Shown: positions 38,624 to 47,786 of the stretch, piece by piece
Layout: every line of letters starts with the position of its first letter
How positions within the stretch are numbered: the first letter of the stretch is position 1
Source: Acidobacteriota bacterium
Lineage (GTDB): Bacteria > Acidobacteriota > Blastocatellia > Pyrinomonadales > Pyrinomonadaceae
DNA: 64,000 nt
Direction: 5' to 3'
Assembly: GCA_023389035.1 (NCBI GenBank)
Contig: JAEWFC010000024.1
Location: forward strand, 78,052 to 142,051
The notes under the pieces: model-generated
The model's database searches: none
Told to the model about the DNA's origin: nothing
The model's input: only the letters and a program-made list of their open reading frames with translations
Made by a program: the position numbers and the translations under genes

Positions 38624-39323
38624 GGTCGAATACGTCGGCCACGACCTCGAATCGATGGATCAGGCGGTGAACTACCACGCCTGGATCCTCGACCTTTTTC
38701 GCCCGTATCTTGGACGCCACATCGTCGAGGTAGGTGCCGGTACGGGATCTTTCTCACGAATGCTCTACGGCTGCGAACCGGAACGGCTGGATCTGGTCGA
38801 ACCGTCGGCAATGTTCGACAAGCTCTCTGATTCAATGGGCAGCGAGCCGAACGTTCGCCTTTTTCATGGCACTTTCCCGACCGTCGCCGGCGATGTTATC
38901 GGCGAACCGAAACCGGATACGTTTGTGTACATCAACGTCCTGGAACACATCGAGGACGATGTTGCCGAGCTAAAGCTCGTACACCGTTCGTTGAGCAGCG
39001 GCGGCCGCATCTGCATCTTTGTCCCCGCGGTTCCCTTTCTACTCAGCGACTTTGATCGGCAGATCGGACATTTCCGCCGCTACTCGCGAAACGAACTCAT
39101 CACAAAGTGCGAGGCCGCCGGATTTCGCATAAATTTCGTTCGCGGCTTTGACTTCCCCGGCATCCTGCCCTGGCTCGTCAAATACCGAATTCTCCGTTCG
39201 CTAACGATCGGAAACGGCGCCGTAAAACTTTACGACCGAGCACTAGTCCCGCTCATCCGTCCGTTCGAAAATCTCCTGAAACCACCCATCGGCAAAAACC
39301 TCGTCCTGGTCGCCGAGGCCTAA
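38610..39323 (+). CDS. class I SAM-dependent methyltransferase
   Basis: A 237-residue methyltransferase with motif I HIVEVGAGTGSFSRML (about 38-53), motif II LDLVEPS, and VYINVLEHIEDDVAELKLVHRSLSSGGRICIFVPA, the typical motif III-IV pattern of small-molecule methylases. The C-terminal part has a hydrophobic segment around FPGILPWLVKYRIL. It is the third gene of the plus-strand operon and overlaps the GT2 gene by 14 bases. A role in decorating the glycan or its lipid carrier is likely but not shown. Confidence 0.85.
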   Translation: MKETEVEYVGHDLESMDQAVNYHAWILDLFRPYLGRHIVEVGAGTGSFSRMLYGCEPERLDLVEPSAMFDKLSDSMGSEPNVRLFHGTFPTVAGDVIGEPKPDTFVYINVLEHIEDDVAELKLVHRSLSSGGRICIFVPAVPFLLSDFDRQIGHFRRYSRNELITKCEAAGFRINFVRGFDFPGILPWLVKYRILRSLTIGNGAVKLYDRALVPLIRPFENLLKPPIGKNLVLVAEA

Positions 39324-39332
39324 TTGGCTGAA

Positions 39333-39610
39333 GCCCGCGCATGCGCAAGGCCCTTGCTCACGCGCGGGATTCTGCATTTCCCCTTTGCGAACTTCGCGTC
39401 TTTGCGTGAGACGGCTCCGACCTTTCATATCATGCAAATCGCGCATATCGCGCAAAACGCCATCGGAATCGCACTACAAACAATTCATAATCTACCGGGA
39501 CCGATACATCAGCCAGATCTTTGATAACTCGATAGCGGCACCAAAGTGCGTCACCAAGTGTAGTCACCAAAAATGCGGCACCAAGTGTGGTCACCAAATG
39601 CGTCACCACT
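39333..39610. repeat. intergenic repeats after the plus-strand operon
   Basis: A dyad CCCGCGC...GCGCGGG surrounds GCAAGG/CCCTTGC at 39333-39368, followed by a CTTTGCGAACTTCGCGTCTT-type motif. From about 39536 the units GCGGCACCAA and GTCACCAA alternate several times. No gene is supported here; the open frames that cross it have repetitive, low-complexity translations. Confidence 0.6.
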
Positions 39611-39736
39611 CGAACGGCATTTTCGCCCGTTCGGAACACCACGCGATCACAAACGCATTCTTCGACTGCAGTTTGAAACGGTATTTGGCACGCTTTGCCG
39701 AAAAATCGCCAAAAACGCCGATGCTTGTTCCGCACT

Positions 39737-39926
39737 GTTCCGCTCGCGCGCGCACGCAGCGGAACAAAAATTGGCAAAAAGCCTATTTTTGTCCCACGGT
39801 GTCCCAGCTGAACGCGTTCACGCTGGGACAAACATCGCGGTTTTTAAGGAAAAGGTGCGAAAAAGCCTATTTTTGTTCCACTCTGTCCCACTTGCGCACG
39901 CGCAAATTGGAACAAACATCGCGTTT
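39737..39926. repeat. three related hairpin units of a REP-like repeat
   Basis: Hairpin 1: GTTCCGCT/AGCGGAAC (39737-39765). Hairpin 2: TGTCCCAGC/GCTGGGACA with inner TGAACG/CGTTCA (39800-39830). Hairpin 3: GTTCCA/TGGAAC enclosing TTGCGC/GCGCAA (39875-39912). Units 2 and 3 share the flanks AAAAAGCCTATTTTTGT before and ACAAACATCGCG after the stem. The stems differ in sequence but keep pairing, so the structure rather than the sequence is conserved. Together with the repeats at 39333-39610 this explains the 608-base gap between the two methyltransferase genes. Confidence 0.75.
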
Positions 39927-39931
39927 TGAGC

Positions 39932-40606
39932 TTAGGTGAGCTTACAGACCGCGATCACGCCGTCTGCGAGCTGAGGCGAGATCTTGACCGCTATGTCGTT
40001 TATCAGGTTGTAAATACGTCGGCTGTGAGGTCGATGTTCATCGCCGAGGTCGTAGAACATGAACTCCTCGACGGCAAAATCGTGGCGTTCCAAAAGGAGC
40101 TTGAGGGTTGAATATGAATAGTAGGCAACGTGGTCGGGATGAACAGGTTCGTTAGCACCACCTTTGCCACGAAGCCCGTAAACAGCGAACCGCAATGCGC
40201 AATATGCATTTATCGTGGTGATCACGAGGCGGGTTTGGGCATTCATAAATCGCTTGATGCCGTCCAGGAAAAGGCCCGGATTATTGAGATGCTCGATCAT
40301 TTCGCCGGCAACGATCACGTCGAATGTGTCAGTGCAGTCGACCTCTTCGAGTTTTTCGAGGTCGGCCTTAAAGAGGTTCGTCGAGCCGTGGCGGGCCAGA
40401 ATATCGAGCCCGGCCTGATCGTAGTCAAAGCCCGTGACCTCTGTAGCGATCTTTTCGAGCTCAAAATGCAGCAGCATATTCTTCTCGATCGCGTCCTCGG
40501 TATACGGGTAATTTGTGCAGCCGAGATGGAGCACACGCTTTCCGCGGCATGCGTCACGGATAAAGTCGAGCCTTTGAACAAGTTTGAAGTCAGATGCCAT
40601 ATTCAC
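39932..40606 (-). CDS. class I SAM-dependent methyltransferase
   Basis: A 224-residue methyltransferase. Motif I is VLHLGCTNYPYTED (about 21-34), followed by ATEVTGFDYDQAGLDIL, DTFDVIVAGEMIEHLNNPGLFLDG and a later TINAYCALRF. The motif I GCTNYP form is shared with several methylases in polysaccharide loci. It overlaps the flippase gene by four bases, so it belongs to the minus-strand operon that runs from wza down. Target presumably a sugar of the repeat unit. Confidence 0.85.
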   Translation of the reverse strand: MNMASDFKLVQRLDFIRDACRGKRVLHLGCTNYPYTEDAIEKNMLLHFELEKIATEVTGFDYDQAGLDILARHGSTNLFKADLEKLEEVDCTDTFDVIVAGEMIEHLNNPGLFLDGIKRFMNAQTRLVITTINAYCALRFAVYGLRGKGGANEPVHPDHVAYYSYSTLKLLLERHDFAVEEFMFYDLGDEHRPHSRRIYNLINDIAVKISPQLADGVIAVCKLT

Positions 40607-42129
40607 TTGATCCCGAAACCTGTGAAGCGACGAAAGTACGATCGCACGGTCTCAATTTCATCTTCGGCGAAGTAACCGGAAAGATAAAGTGCCGCAGCAT
40701 ATACCGCAATGCCCCCAGCGACCGCGCCGATCAGGCCGACCCAGTTGGCCGGCAGCACAAACAATACGGCGAGTTGCACCGCGGCCATCAAAAGCGAACC
40801 AAATGCGACGCGGGAAAGCAGCTTCAGCCAATGACCCACCATTACGCCGCCGAGGAATCTGCGTTCGATGAAGACGATAACAGGCATGGTTGCGATCGCC
40901 GCGACGAGCCGCGAAAGAGCGATGCCTTCAAGCCCGTACGCAGAGCCGACGATGAGCATCAGACCGCCGCCGAGGGTCATCCAGATGAACGTCACCGTCA
41001 CATTAATACCCGGCGAACGAAAGGCCTCTGCGATATTCCAGACTACGACTATCGAAGCGATGAGGCCAAAGGTTGTTACATGGATAACCAGCAAGCTGTA
41101 CGATCGCTCGCCAAAATCGGGCCCGACCCACAAGGAAAGGAAAAGTTCGCCGGTGACTATCAGGGTGGCAATGATCGCAACGATGACCGCGACGACGATG
41201 CGGTTAGCCTTTTGATAAAGTGCGACCAATGCGTCCTGGTCGGCAAGCAATTCGTTGAGGCGCGGAAACAGGACTTGAGCAAAGCTGGTGACAAGCCCAT
41301 GAAGGTAGATCCCGAGCAGCATCGGCACGAAATAAAACGTCAGGGCCTCGGACCCGAACTTTCGCACGACCCATGTACGTTCAAAGATGAAGAAAACATT
41401 AGCGAATATCTGATAAAGAATAATGCTGGACCCGTACCGCAAGACCGCTGTGAGCATCTCGGGGCCTATCCGCAATGTCGGGCGAAAATCGGGCAGCGCG
41501 TTCGCGGCGGTTACGAAGAACAGTGTTCCGGTCGTCAAAACGGAAAAGAGGTTCCATCCGATCAGTACCGGAATACCATAACCTGCGATCGCAAGCATGA
41601 TGTTTCCGCCGCTGAGCATTACAGCACCGAGATTGGTCAGGATCAGATATGTTCCAAATTTATGAACTCCCTGGAGCGTATTTTGAAAGACCTGACTGAT
41701 CATCACCATCAGACCGGTAACGCTGGCGATGTAAAGCCCGGTCTCAGCGGCGGCCCTGGAAGTTTCAGGAAGCAGAAGCACTTCCCTGACGAGATATGGA
41801 GTAAGCAAGGCAAGGGCAACGGCGCCTGCGGCACCAACCAATATGCTGAAGATAAGCGTTGCAGAGACAGCCTGCGAGATCTTTTCGCGGTCTCCCGTGG
41901 CGGTAAATTCAGAGACGTATTTCGAGGCCACACGCCCGATACCGAACGTGAACGAATAACTCAGGAACCCGAGTATGATCGCGTAAACCCCGTATATTTC
42001 GTGGCCAAGGCCGCGAACAAGAACCGGTGTAGAAACAAACCCAAGCACGATCGGAAGAAACCAGGAGAGCACGCCCATCACCGAATTGGCGTACATGCTC
42101 CGTCGTTTCTTGTTTCCGTGCTCAGTCAT
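40603..42129 (-). CDS. Wzx-like polysaccharide flippase
   Basis: A 508-residue membrane protein with 14 predicted hydrophobic segments, of the MATE/MOP-type polysaccharide transporter group (Polysacc_synt). The N-terminal segment VMGVLSWFLPIVLGFVSTPVLVRGLGHEIYG is typical: a first helix and then the short RxLGxxxYG turn. It would flip the lipid-linked repeat unit to the periplasm for polymerisation by the Wzy-like protein. It overlaps the methyltransferase gene downstream by four bases and the GT4 gene upstream by eight. A 575-codon open frame on the other strand is only its shadow. Confidence 0.9.
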   Translation of the reverse strand: MTEHGNKKRRSMYANSVMGVLSWFLPIVLGFVSTPVLVRGLGHEIYGVYAIILGFLSYSFTFGIGRVASKYVSEFTATGDREKISQAVSATLIFSILVGAAGAVALALLTPYLVREVLLLPETSRAAAETGLYIASVTGLMVMISQVFQNTLQGVHKFGTYLILTNLGAVMLSGGNIMLAIAGYGIPVLIGWNLFSVLTTGTLFFVTAANALPDFRPTLRIGPEMLTAVLRYGSSIILYQIFANVFFIFERTWVVRKFGSEALTFYFVPMLLGIYLHGLVTSFAQVLFPRLNELLADQDALVALYQKANRIVVAVIVAIIATLIVTGELFLSLWVGPDFGERSYSLLVIHVTTFGLIASIVVVWNIAEAFRSPGINVTVTFIWMTLGGGLMLIVGSAYGLEGIALSRLVAAIATMPVIVFIERRFLGGVMVGHWLKLLSRVAFGSLLMAAVQLAVLFVLPANWVGLIGAVAGGIAVYAAALYLSGYFAEDEIETVRSYFRRFTGFGIK

Positions 42130-43342
42130 CGAAGCAAGCTCGATAAGATGCGAGAACCTCGGCTGCCGCTACTCGCTCGTCAAAATTCTCGAGAACGTGT
42201 TCCCTGCCGGCCGAAGCCAATGATTTTCGCAGTTCAGGTTCAGCGGCGAGGCGATGGATCGCGGTGTACAACGATCCACCGTCACCCGGCTCGATCAGCA
42301 GACCAGTTTTGCCGTCAATAATGGCTTCCGGTATAGCAAACACATTCGTCGAAATGCTAGGCAGACCGATGGCCATCGCCTCGAGCAATGCTATCGGAAG
42401 GCCCTCAATGAAACTGGACAAAGCGAATGCATCAGCTATGTTGAAAAATTGGAGCACGCCCAACCGATCCTTCGCGATCTCGGGTGAAACGAAAAAACGA
42501 AATCGATCGCCGAGACCGTACCCCTTGATCCGTTGCATTGCTTCGGCATCTGGCGGCTGCGGCATTAGCCAAACGAACATAAGGCTTTCATCACCGCGAG
42601 CCGCCGCTTGTTTCGCGGCGTCGAGAAATACCCATCGGCCCTTACGATCGACGAACTGGCCGACGCACAAGACAATGAACTTGTCTTCCGGTAGTGAGTA
42701 TTGGTTACGAAGATGCTGTTGATCGGCTTTACGAGCCTGCTCGATCTCTTCGGGGTTAACGCTTGTATATGTGACCTTGATGCGATCGTGGAATTCATCA
42801 GTAAACCAACCGCGAAAACGATCTTTGCAATCGCGATTAGAGGCGAAAACGTGTACACCTTTAAGCCTTGAAACGAACCGCAGCCGGCGTTTCCAGATAA
42901 GCTGTCTCGCTTTCCCGCCGCCGGTAAGAAAGTTGTGGAGAGTTATGAAGATGTTCGCTCCTCGCCGATCAAGAAGCGCTAGCAGAAGCCACGACTGCCA
43001 AGGAGCGATCTCGATATGGAGGATGTTGTTACGAAGATCGATCGATGAAAGCCGACGATATATCTCACGCTCGCTGCGGATCCTTGAACGCTGTCGAGCG
43101 AGCTTTTCCGCGAACGTAACGGCGGGTGCGTTTTCCAGAGCATGTTCGAGAAACTCATACGGCACGCCGACTTTTTCAAGAAATCCGAGCAGTTCCGAAG
43201 ACGAACCACGGGGTAGAAGTACCAGCATATCCCAATCGGGTTTTGCCAGTTTCATTACGGCAAGAAGATAGATCTGTGCTCCGCCCCAATTGAGATAGTT
43301 CCAGACAAAGTAGATCGTCCGCCGTTTTCTCGATGCGTTCAT
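42122..43342 (-). CDS. family 4 glycosyltransferase
   Basis: A 406-residue GT4 enzyme: YFVWNYLNWGGAQIYLLAVMKL near the N-terminus, IVLCVGQFVDRKGRWVFLDAA and FALSSFIEGLPIALLEAMAIGLPSISTNVFAIPE, with the E-x7-E donor motif. It lies in the minus-strand assembly operon, overlapping the flippase gene by eight bases, and is followed upstream by a GT2 gene 25 bases away. Adds one sugar of the repeat unit; donor not determinable. Confidence 0.87.
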   Translation of the reverse strand: MNASRKRRTIYFVWNYLNWGGAQIYLLAVMKLAKPDWDMLVLLPRGSSSELLGFLEKVGVPYEFLEHALENAPAVTFAEKLARQRSRIRSEREIYRRLSSIDLRNNILHIEIAPWQSWLLLALLDRRGANIFITLHNFLTGGGKARQLIWKRRLRFVSRLKGVHVFASNRDCKDRFRGWFTDEFHDRIKVTYTSVNPEEIEQARKADQQHLRNQYSLPEDKFIVLCVGQFVDRKGRWVFLDAAKQAAARGDESLMFVWLMPQPPDAEAMQRIKGYGLGDRFRFFVSPEIAKDRLGVLQFFNIADAFALSSFIEGLPIALLEAMAIGLPSISTNVFAIPEAIIDGKTGLLIEPGDGGSLYTAIHRLAAEPELRKSLASAGREHVLENFDERVAAAEVLASYRACFDD

Positions 43343-43367
43343 GGTCAGATGGATTTATTGACGGAGA

Positions 43368-44246
43368 TCACGAAGCCTTTCCACGGCTGGCCACTTTGGA
43401 TATGGCATTTGCCGCGAGCTGCGAGCAGTATACGGCAAAACTCGCAGCAGCTTGAGCGTGCGTTGGAGCCGATTCCCAGCGAGCGACAAATTGACGTTTC
43501 AGGTTAAGCGGATGCCGATCGTCTTTGAAAAGTACTCGAACGGTGTGTTTTATCCCTTTTTTATGCAAAGGCTCCGGATAAGTGTTCGGCTCACACCAGA
43601 CGTATGCTTTCGGGTCCACGAGAAGCCGCCAACCGGCCTTTCTCATCCGCATCAGGTACTGCGCATCACCCCAGCCGTGCGGAAACTTCGTCTCATCCAT
43701 CACACCGTTCTCTTCGATCGCTTCGCGTGGAAACATCACGCAGTTTCCTACGATACACTCGACTTCGAACGGCTGCTGAGGCACGGAAAAGGCGGTAAGA
43801 TCCTCCGGGATGACCCATCCGCCGCTGAGCGTGTTCCAACGCTGTCCCACTTGGAATACCCGATGAGGTTCATCCCATAGTAAAAGGAGTGCGCCGACGA
43901 TAGAACGTGGGTTTTCAGCTGCTGTTCTCATCATTCTTTGTAAGAACTGAGGATGAAAAACAGCGTCGTCGTTCATCGTAACTATGAAATCGGGCGAACG
44001 CTCAAGAGCACGCTCGATCCCACGATTTGTACCGGCGGCGTAGTGTAGATCGCCGGTTCCGTGTACGAGTTCGACCTGAGGAAATTCGCCTGCGACCGCC
44101 TCGGCCGTTCCGTCTGGCGAAGCATCGTCGACCACGACGACGCGGGCATCAATTCCTGTGGTGTCGATCTTGAAGAGGCTGCGTAAACCTTTCAGCGTCG
44201 TTTCGCGCCGATTGTAGACCGGAATGACCAGATCGATCTTTGTCAT
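43368..44246 (-). CDS. family 2 glycosyltransferase
   Basis: A 292-residue GT2 enzyme: IDLVIPVYNRRETTLKGLRSL, VVVDDASPDGTAEAV, AAGTNRGIERAL and VTMNDDAVFHPQFL with the metal-binding DD. The later VECIVGNCVMFPREAIEENG segment is characteristic of rhamnosyltransferase-type GT2 proteins. It ends with a hydrophobic tail. Six bases separate it from the epimerase gene upstream. Donor unknown; a deoxy-sugar donor would suit the family. Confidence 0.85.
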   Translation of the reverse strand: MTKIDLVIPVYNRRETTLKGLRSLFKIDTTGIDARVVVVDDASPDGTAEAVAGEFPQVELVHGTGDLHYAAGTNRGIERALERSPDFIVTMNDDAVFHPQFLQRMMRTAAENPRSIVGALLLLWDEPHRVFQVGQRWNTLSGGWVIPEDLTAFSVPQQPFEVECIVGNCVMFPREAIEENGVMDETKFPHGWGDAQYLMRMRKAGWRLLVDPKAYVWCEPNTYPEPLHKKGIKHTVRVLFKDDRHPLNLKRQFVARWESAPTHAQAAASFAVYCSQLAANAISKVASRGKAS

Positions 44247-44252
44247 CGCCGA

Positions 44253-45254
44253 TCAATTAGCGGTAGCGTGCACAGTGTGGCCGTTTGCAGCGAGCTTAAC
44301 CTGATCTTCGATCCAAGCGTAAGTTCGCTTCAAACCGTCCTCGAGCGAGATCGCCGGTTCCCAACCGAGTACTTCCCGGAGAAGTGTGTTATCAGAGTTT
44401 CGGCCGCGAACGCCCTGAGGCCCATCGATGTGTTTCTTGTCGATCTGCACCCCGGCGATCCCGGCAATGATATCGGCGAGCTCATTTATCGTGACCATCC
44501 GATCCTGGCCGAGATTTAACGGCTCTGCAAAATCGGACCGCATTAATCGATAAATTCCCTCAACACAATCGTCGATGTAGCAGAATGAACGCGTCTGTTC
44601 GCCATCGCCCCAAATGTCGATAGAGTGCTCGCCGGAAAGTTTCGCTTGTGCGATCTTGCGGCACATTGCTGCGGGAGCTTTTTCTCTGCCTCCGTCCCAG
44701 GTACCCTTTTCACCAAAAATATTATGAAACCGAACGGTCCGCGTTTCGATGCCGTAATCCTCGCGGTAGTGCATACATAGCCGCTCAGAAATAAGTTTTT
44801 CCCACCCGTAAGCATCTTGCGGAAATGCGGGATAGGCGTCTTGTTCCTTCAGCGGCTTGACGTTCGCGTCTTCTTGGAGATGCTCAGGATAGATACAGGC
44901 CGAGCTTGTGTACAGATAGCGTGAGACGTCATTCAGCCGAGCAGCTTCCAACGTATGAAGATTGATCAACGAGTTATTGTAAAGGATCTGAGCATGATGA
45001 GCTGAGATGAAACCCATTCCACCCATATCGGCCGCTAAAGCGTAGACCTCTTCAACCCCACGCGTCGCCTGAAGGCAATTGTCCCAACGGCGAAGGTCGA
45101 GGATCTCGAATTCGTCGGCGTCAGTCGGTGCAAACTCAGGGTATTTGAGGTCAACGCCGCGGACCCAATATCCTTTACCCTTTAGATATGTAACCAAATG
45201 ACTTCCGATGAAGCCGCCGGCTCCGGTGACTAAAACCCTGCTTTTTCCTGTCAT
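44253..45254 (-). CDS. GDP-mannose 3,5-epimerase-like sugar epimerase
   Basis: A 333-residue extended SDR. The segments VTGAGGFIGSHLVTYLKGKG (9-28), VYALAADMGGMGFISAHHA, YTSSACIYPEHLQ, YGWEKLISERLCMHYREDYG (catalytic Y-x3-K) and VRFHNIFGEKGTWDGGREKAPAA closely follow GDP-mannose 3,5-epimerase, the plant enzyme that makes GDP-L-galactose for vitamin C. In a bacterial polysaccharide locus it would supply GDP-L-galactose or a related L-hexose for the repeat unit. Bacterial members are known but little studied. The motif match is strong; substrate is inference. Confidence 0.85.
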   Translation of the reverse strand: MTGKSRVLVTGAGGFIGSHLVTYLKGKGYWVRGVDLKYPEFAPTDADEFEILDLRRWDNCLQATRGVEEVYALAADMGGMGFISAHHAQILYNNSLINLHTLEAARLNDVSRYLYTSSACIYPEHLQEDANVKPLKEQDAYPAFPQDAYGWEKLISERLCMHYREDYGIETRTVRFHNIFGEKGTWDGGREKAPAAMCRKIAQAKLSGEHSIDIWGDGEQTRSFCYIDDCVEGIYRLMRSDFAEPLNLGQDRMVTINELADIIAGIAGVQIDKKHIDGPQGVRGRNSDNTLLREVLGWEPAISLEDGLKRTYAWIEDQVKLAANGHTVHATAN

Positions 45255-45268
45255 AAAGTGATAGATCG

Positions 45269-47758
45269 TTACGAGTCCTGCTGGTCTGAGGCACGGTAAC
45301 TATCGCGGTGATAATAACTCTGGTAGTAGTAGTAGTTATCCTGTGATCGCAGATTTACGTTATTGAGTACGACGCCAAAGATCTTTGCCCCAACATCGTG
45401 CAGCAATTGCTTTGCACGTCTGACAACCTGGCGTGAGCTCTTACCCGAGTGAACCACCAGGATCACTCCGTCAACCATCGATGCGATTAGTACGCCGTCA
45501 GTGAACGACGTGATTGGTGGAGAATCAACAACGACATGTGTAAAGTTGTTCTGCAGCAGCTTCATCAAGTGAGCCATCTGCTCAGAGCCTATGAGCTCAG
45601 CCGGATTCGGCGGGATCGGACCGGAAGTAAGAAGGTTCAGTTTTGTTCCCTCATCTGTCTTGATCACATTCAAGATCTCCTGCTCCGTCATGTCGCTGGA
45701 GAGCAGCGTGCTCAAACCGTCACCGTTCTCGATTCCAAACACAGAGTGCAACCGGGGACGTCTCATATCGGCGTCGATGATGAGAACCTTTGCTCCGGTC
45801 TGGGCGAGACTGATCGCAGTATTCGTGGCAGTCGTCGTTTTACCCTCTGACGGTAAGCTCGAAGTGATCAAAAGCGATTTCGGAGCGTGGCCAGCTGTTG
45901 AAAGCAAGATCGAAGTACGCAGCTGTCGGTACGCTTCCGCAAGCGACGATCGCGAATCCGCGTATATAAGTAGTTCGGATTTCGCCCGCTCGTCTTCCTC
46001 TTCCCCTTCGTTTTTTCCAACGAGCAGAAGCTTTCGTTTAGGGATCGAATCAATGGTTGGTATAACTGCGAGAGCCGGCAGCTGCAGATAGTTCTCGATC
46101 TCCTCAGAGGTCTTGATCGTATCATCAAGATACTCGAGGAACAGAGCTAGGCCCATTCCAAACAAAGTCGATAAGAACAATGCAGCAAGTACGGTAGCGG
46201 TGCGTCGTGGAGCAACCGCCTGGTCCGGCGGAATAGCGAACGCCGCTACACTAATGTTGTTGTCCGATCCCTGCGAGGCGATGTCGTTAGAGCTTTGCTG
46301 TTTCCTAAGGTTATCTAGAAAGCCTTTGTTCGTCTCGATGTTCTGCTCGAGCAAACGGATCTGGACGTCACCGATATTCTGCCCTTGGGCTTCATTATAT
46401 TTCTGGTTATACGAATCTCGGATCTTGTCCTCGCGTTCTTTTGTTTGAACAAACTTCGTCCGGACCGTATCAACTAAAACCGTCGACGACCGCTTTCGAA
46501 AATCTTCCAGCTCTGCCCGGTTTCGTGCTAAAGCCTGGTCGAGCGATTTTTCTAGACTCTCGATCTGTCGATCGATCTCCTTGATCTCGGGAGCGGTTTC
46601 CTTGAACACCTCGAGCAGCTTGGCCTTGGTCGCGTTCAACTCGCCCGTACGTTTTTGGACGTCGGCCCGGAGTTCCCGGACGCTGTTTTCTTGCTCGGTA
46701 ATGAAGCGCGCCATCCGGTCTTCCACCAGTGCACGACTGCTTTCGGGGCTTCGAGTGACGGCATTGAGCTCTGCTTCCGCCAGTTTTCGATCATTCTCAG
46801 CTTCGAGCAGTTGCTTGTTCAGCTGTGATAGTTGAGCCAGAACGAGTGTCGACTCACCGTCGGTCTTTAAGATTCCTTCGCTCTTTTTAAGCTCGACTAA
46901 CTTCAACTCGTCGCTCGCGATCTCGGTCTGGAGATCGGCGATACGCTGCTGAAGGAAATCGCTTGTCTTCCGGCTGGTGCCGGAACGACGTTCCTGGTTG
47001 TAGCGGGTAAAGGATTCGCCGATGCCATTGACGACAAACGCCGCCAGGTCGGGATCCGTATGCCGAAATGAAACATCGATGAGCCTCGTATCTTTAAAGG
47101 TGGTTCGCGGATCGCGGATCGGCTCAACAGCGAGATTTCGCTTGATGATCGTTACGTACGGTGCGAGCCGTATCGCCTCGGCGATCTCATCGGCTGAGGC
47201 AAGGTTTGACGCAGCCAGCTCGGTTTCCGAAGGCTGGCTGCGGTCCTTTTCCGAGCTCGCAAGGCCAATGGCCCGCAGCATTCCCCGCCATGCCGACACT
47301 GACCCCTCGTTCTTGGCATCCTGAAAATCTTTATTGACGTCGAGGTTGTGATCTTTGATGACGCGTCGAAGAAGCGTGTCGCTGCTCAACAACTGCAGTT
47401 GGGTGTTAAAATACGACGGGTCAGGTGCTGAAACCGGGCGTTGGCGATCTGAGGTCACGAGGTCCGGGTTCGCCTGCTCTAAGTCGACTTGGACGACCGC
47501 GTTCGCCTGATAAACGTTCGGCCGGCGAGCCATATAAATAGCCGTCGCCGTTGTCACTAAGACCGCAAGCCCGACCACAAGCCACAATCTCTTGCGGATC
47601 GCACGCCAGTAGTCCAAAAGCTGGAAACCTTCAGGAGCATCAGTGCCTCGGTAAGCGGGATACCGCTCGACACCCGCAACTACCTGCGGCGAAAACGGAC
47701 GCTCGATCTCGACCGATTCGCTCAAAGGCCGCTGAATCAATTCACGACTCTCTTTCAT
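45269..47758 (-). CDS. Wzc-like polysaccharide co-polymerase and tyrosine autokinase
   Basis: An 829-residue bacterial tyrosine kinase. It has an N-terminal cytoplasmic segment, a membrane helix (about 55-75, LWLVVGLAVLVTTATAIYMA), a long periplasmic Wzz-type region with coiled coils (about 240-460), a second helix near 525-545, and a cytoplasmic kinase with Walker A SEGKTTTATNTA, Walker A' VLIIDADMRRPRLH and Walker B VVVDSPP. The C-terminal tail has a tyrosine cluster NYYYYQSYYHRDSY, the site of autophosphorylation. Wzc controls chain length and export together with Wza, encoded 28 bases upstream. No dedicated Wzb phosphatase is in the window. Confidence 0.93.
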   Translation of the reverse strand: MKESRELIQRPLSESVEIERPFSPQVVAGVERYPAYRGTDAPEGFQLLDYWRAIRKRLWLVVGLAVLVTTATAIYMARRPNVYQANAVVQVDLEQANPDLVTSDRQRPVSAPDPSYFNTQLQLLSSDTLLRRVIKDHNLDVNKDFQDAKNEGSVSAWRGMLRAIGLASSEKDRSQPSETELAASNLASADEIAEAIRLAPYVTIIKRNLAVEPIRDPRTTFKDTRLIDVSFRHTDPDLAAFVVNGIGESFTRYNQERRSGTSRKTSDFLQQRIADLQTEIASDELKLVELKKSEGILKTDGESTLVLAQLSQLNKQLLEAENDRKLAEAELNAVTRSPESSRALVEDRMARFITEQENSVRELRADVQKRTGELNATKAKLLEVFKETAPEIKEIDRQIESLEKSLDQALARNRAELEDFRKRSSTVLVDTVRTKFVQTKEREDKIRDSYNQKYNEAQGQNIGDVQIRLLEQNIETNKGFLDNLRKQQSSNDIASQGSDNNISVAAFAIPPDQAVAPRRTATVLAALFLSTLFGMGLALFLEYLDDTIKTSEEIENYLQLPALAVIPTIDSIPKRKLLLVGKNEGEEEDERAKSELLIYADSRSSLAEAYRQLRTSILLSTAGHAPKSLLITSSLPSEGKTTTATNTAISLAQTGAKVLIIDADMRRPRLHSVFGIENGDGLSTLLSSDMTEQEILNVIKTDEGTKLNLLTSGPIPPNPAELIGSEQMAHLMKLLQNNFTHVVVDSPPITSFTDGVLIASMVDGVILVVHSGKSSRQVVRRAKQLLHDVGAKIFGVVLNNVNLRSQDNYYYYQSYYHRDSYRASDQQDS

Positions 47759-47786
47759 TAATTATTTATCAACCGCGGATCCGAGA

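Noticed and set aside
40594..42321. 575-codon open frame on the plus strand
   Set aside because: Lies opposite the Wzx-like flippase, whose membrane topology and overlaps are clear. The plus-strand translation is very polar, with many Arg, Asp, Gln and His, as expected for the antisense of a hydrophobic gene.
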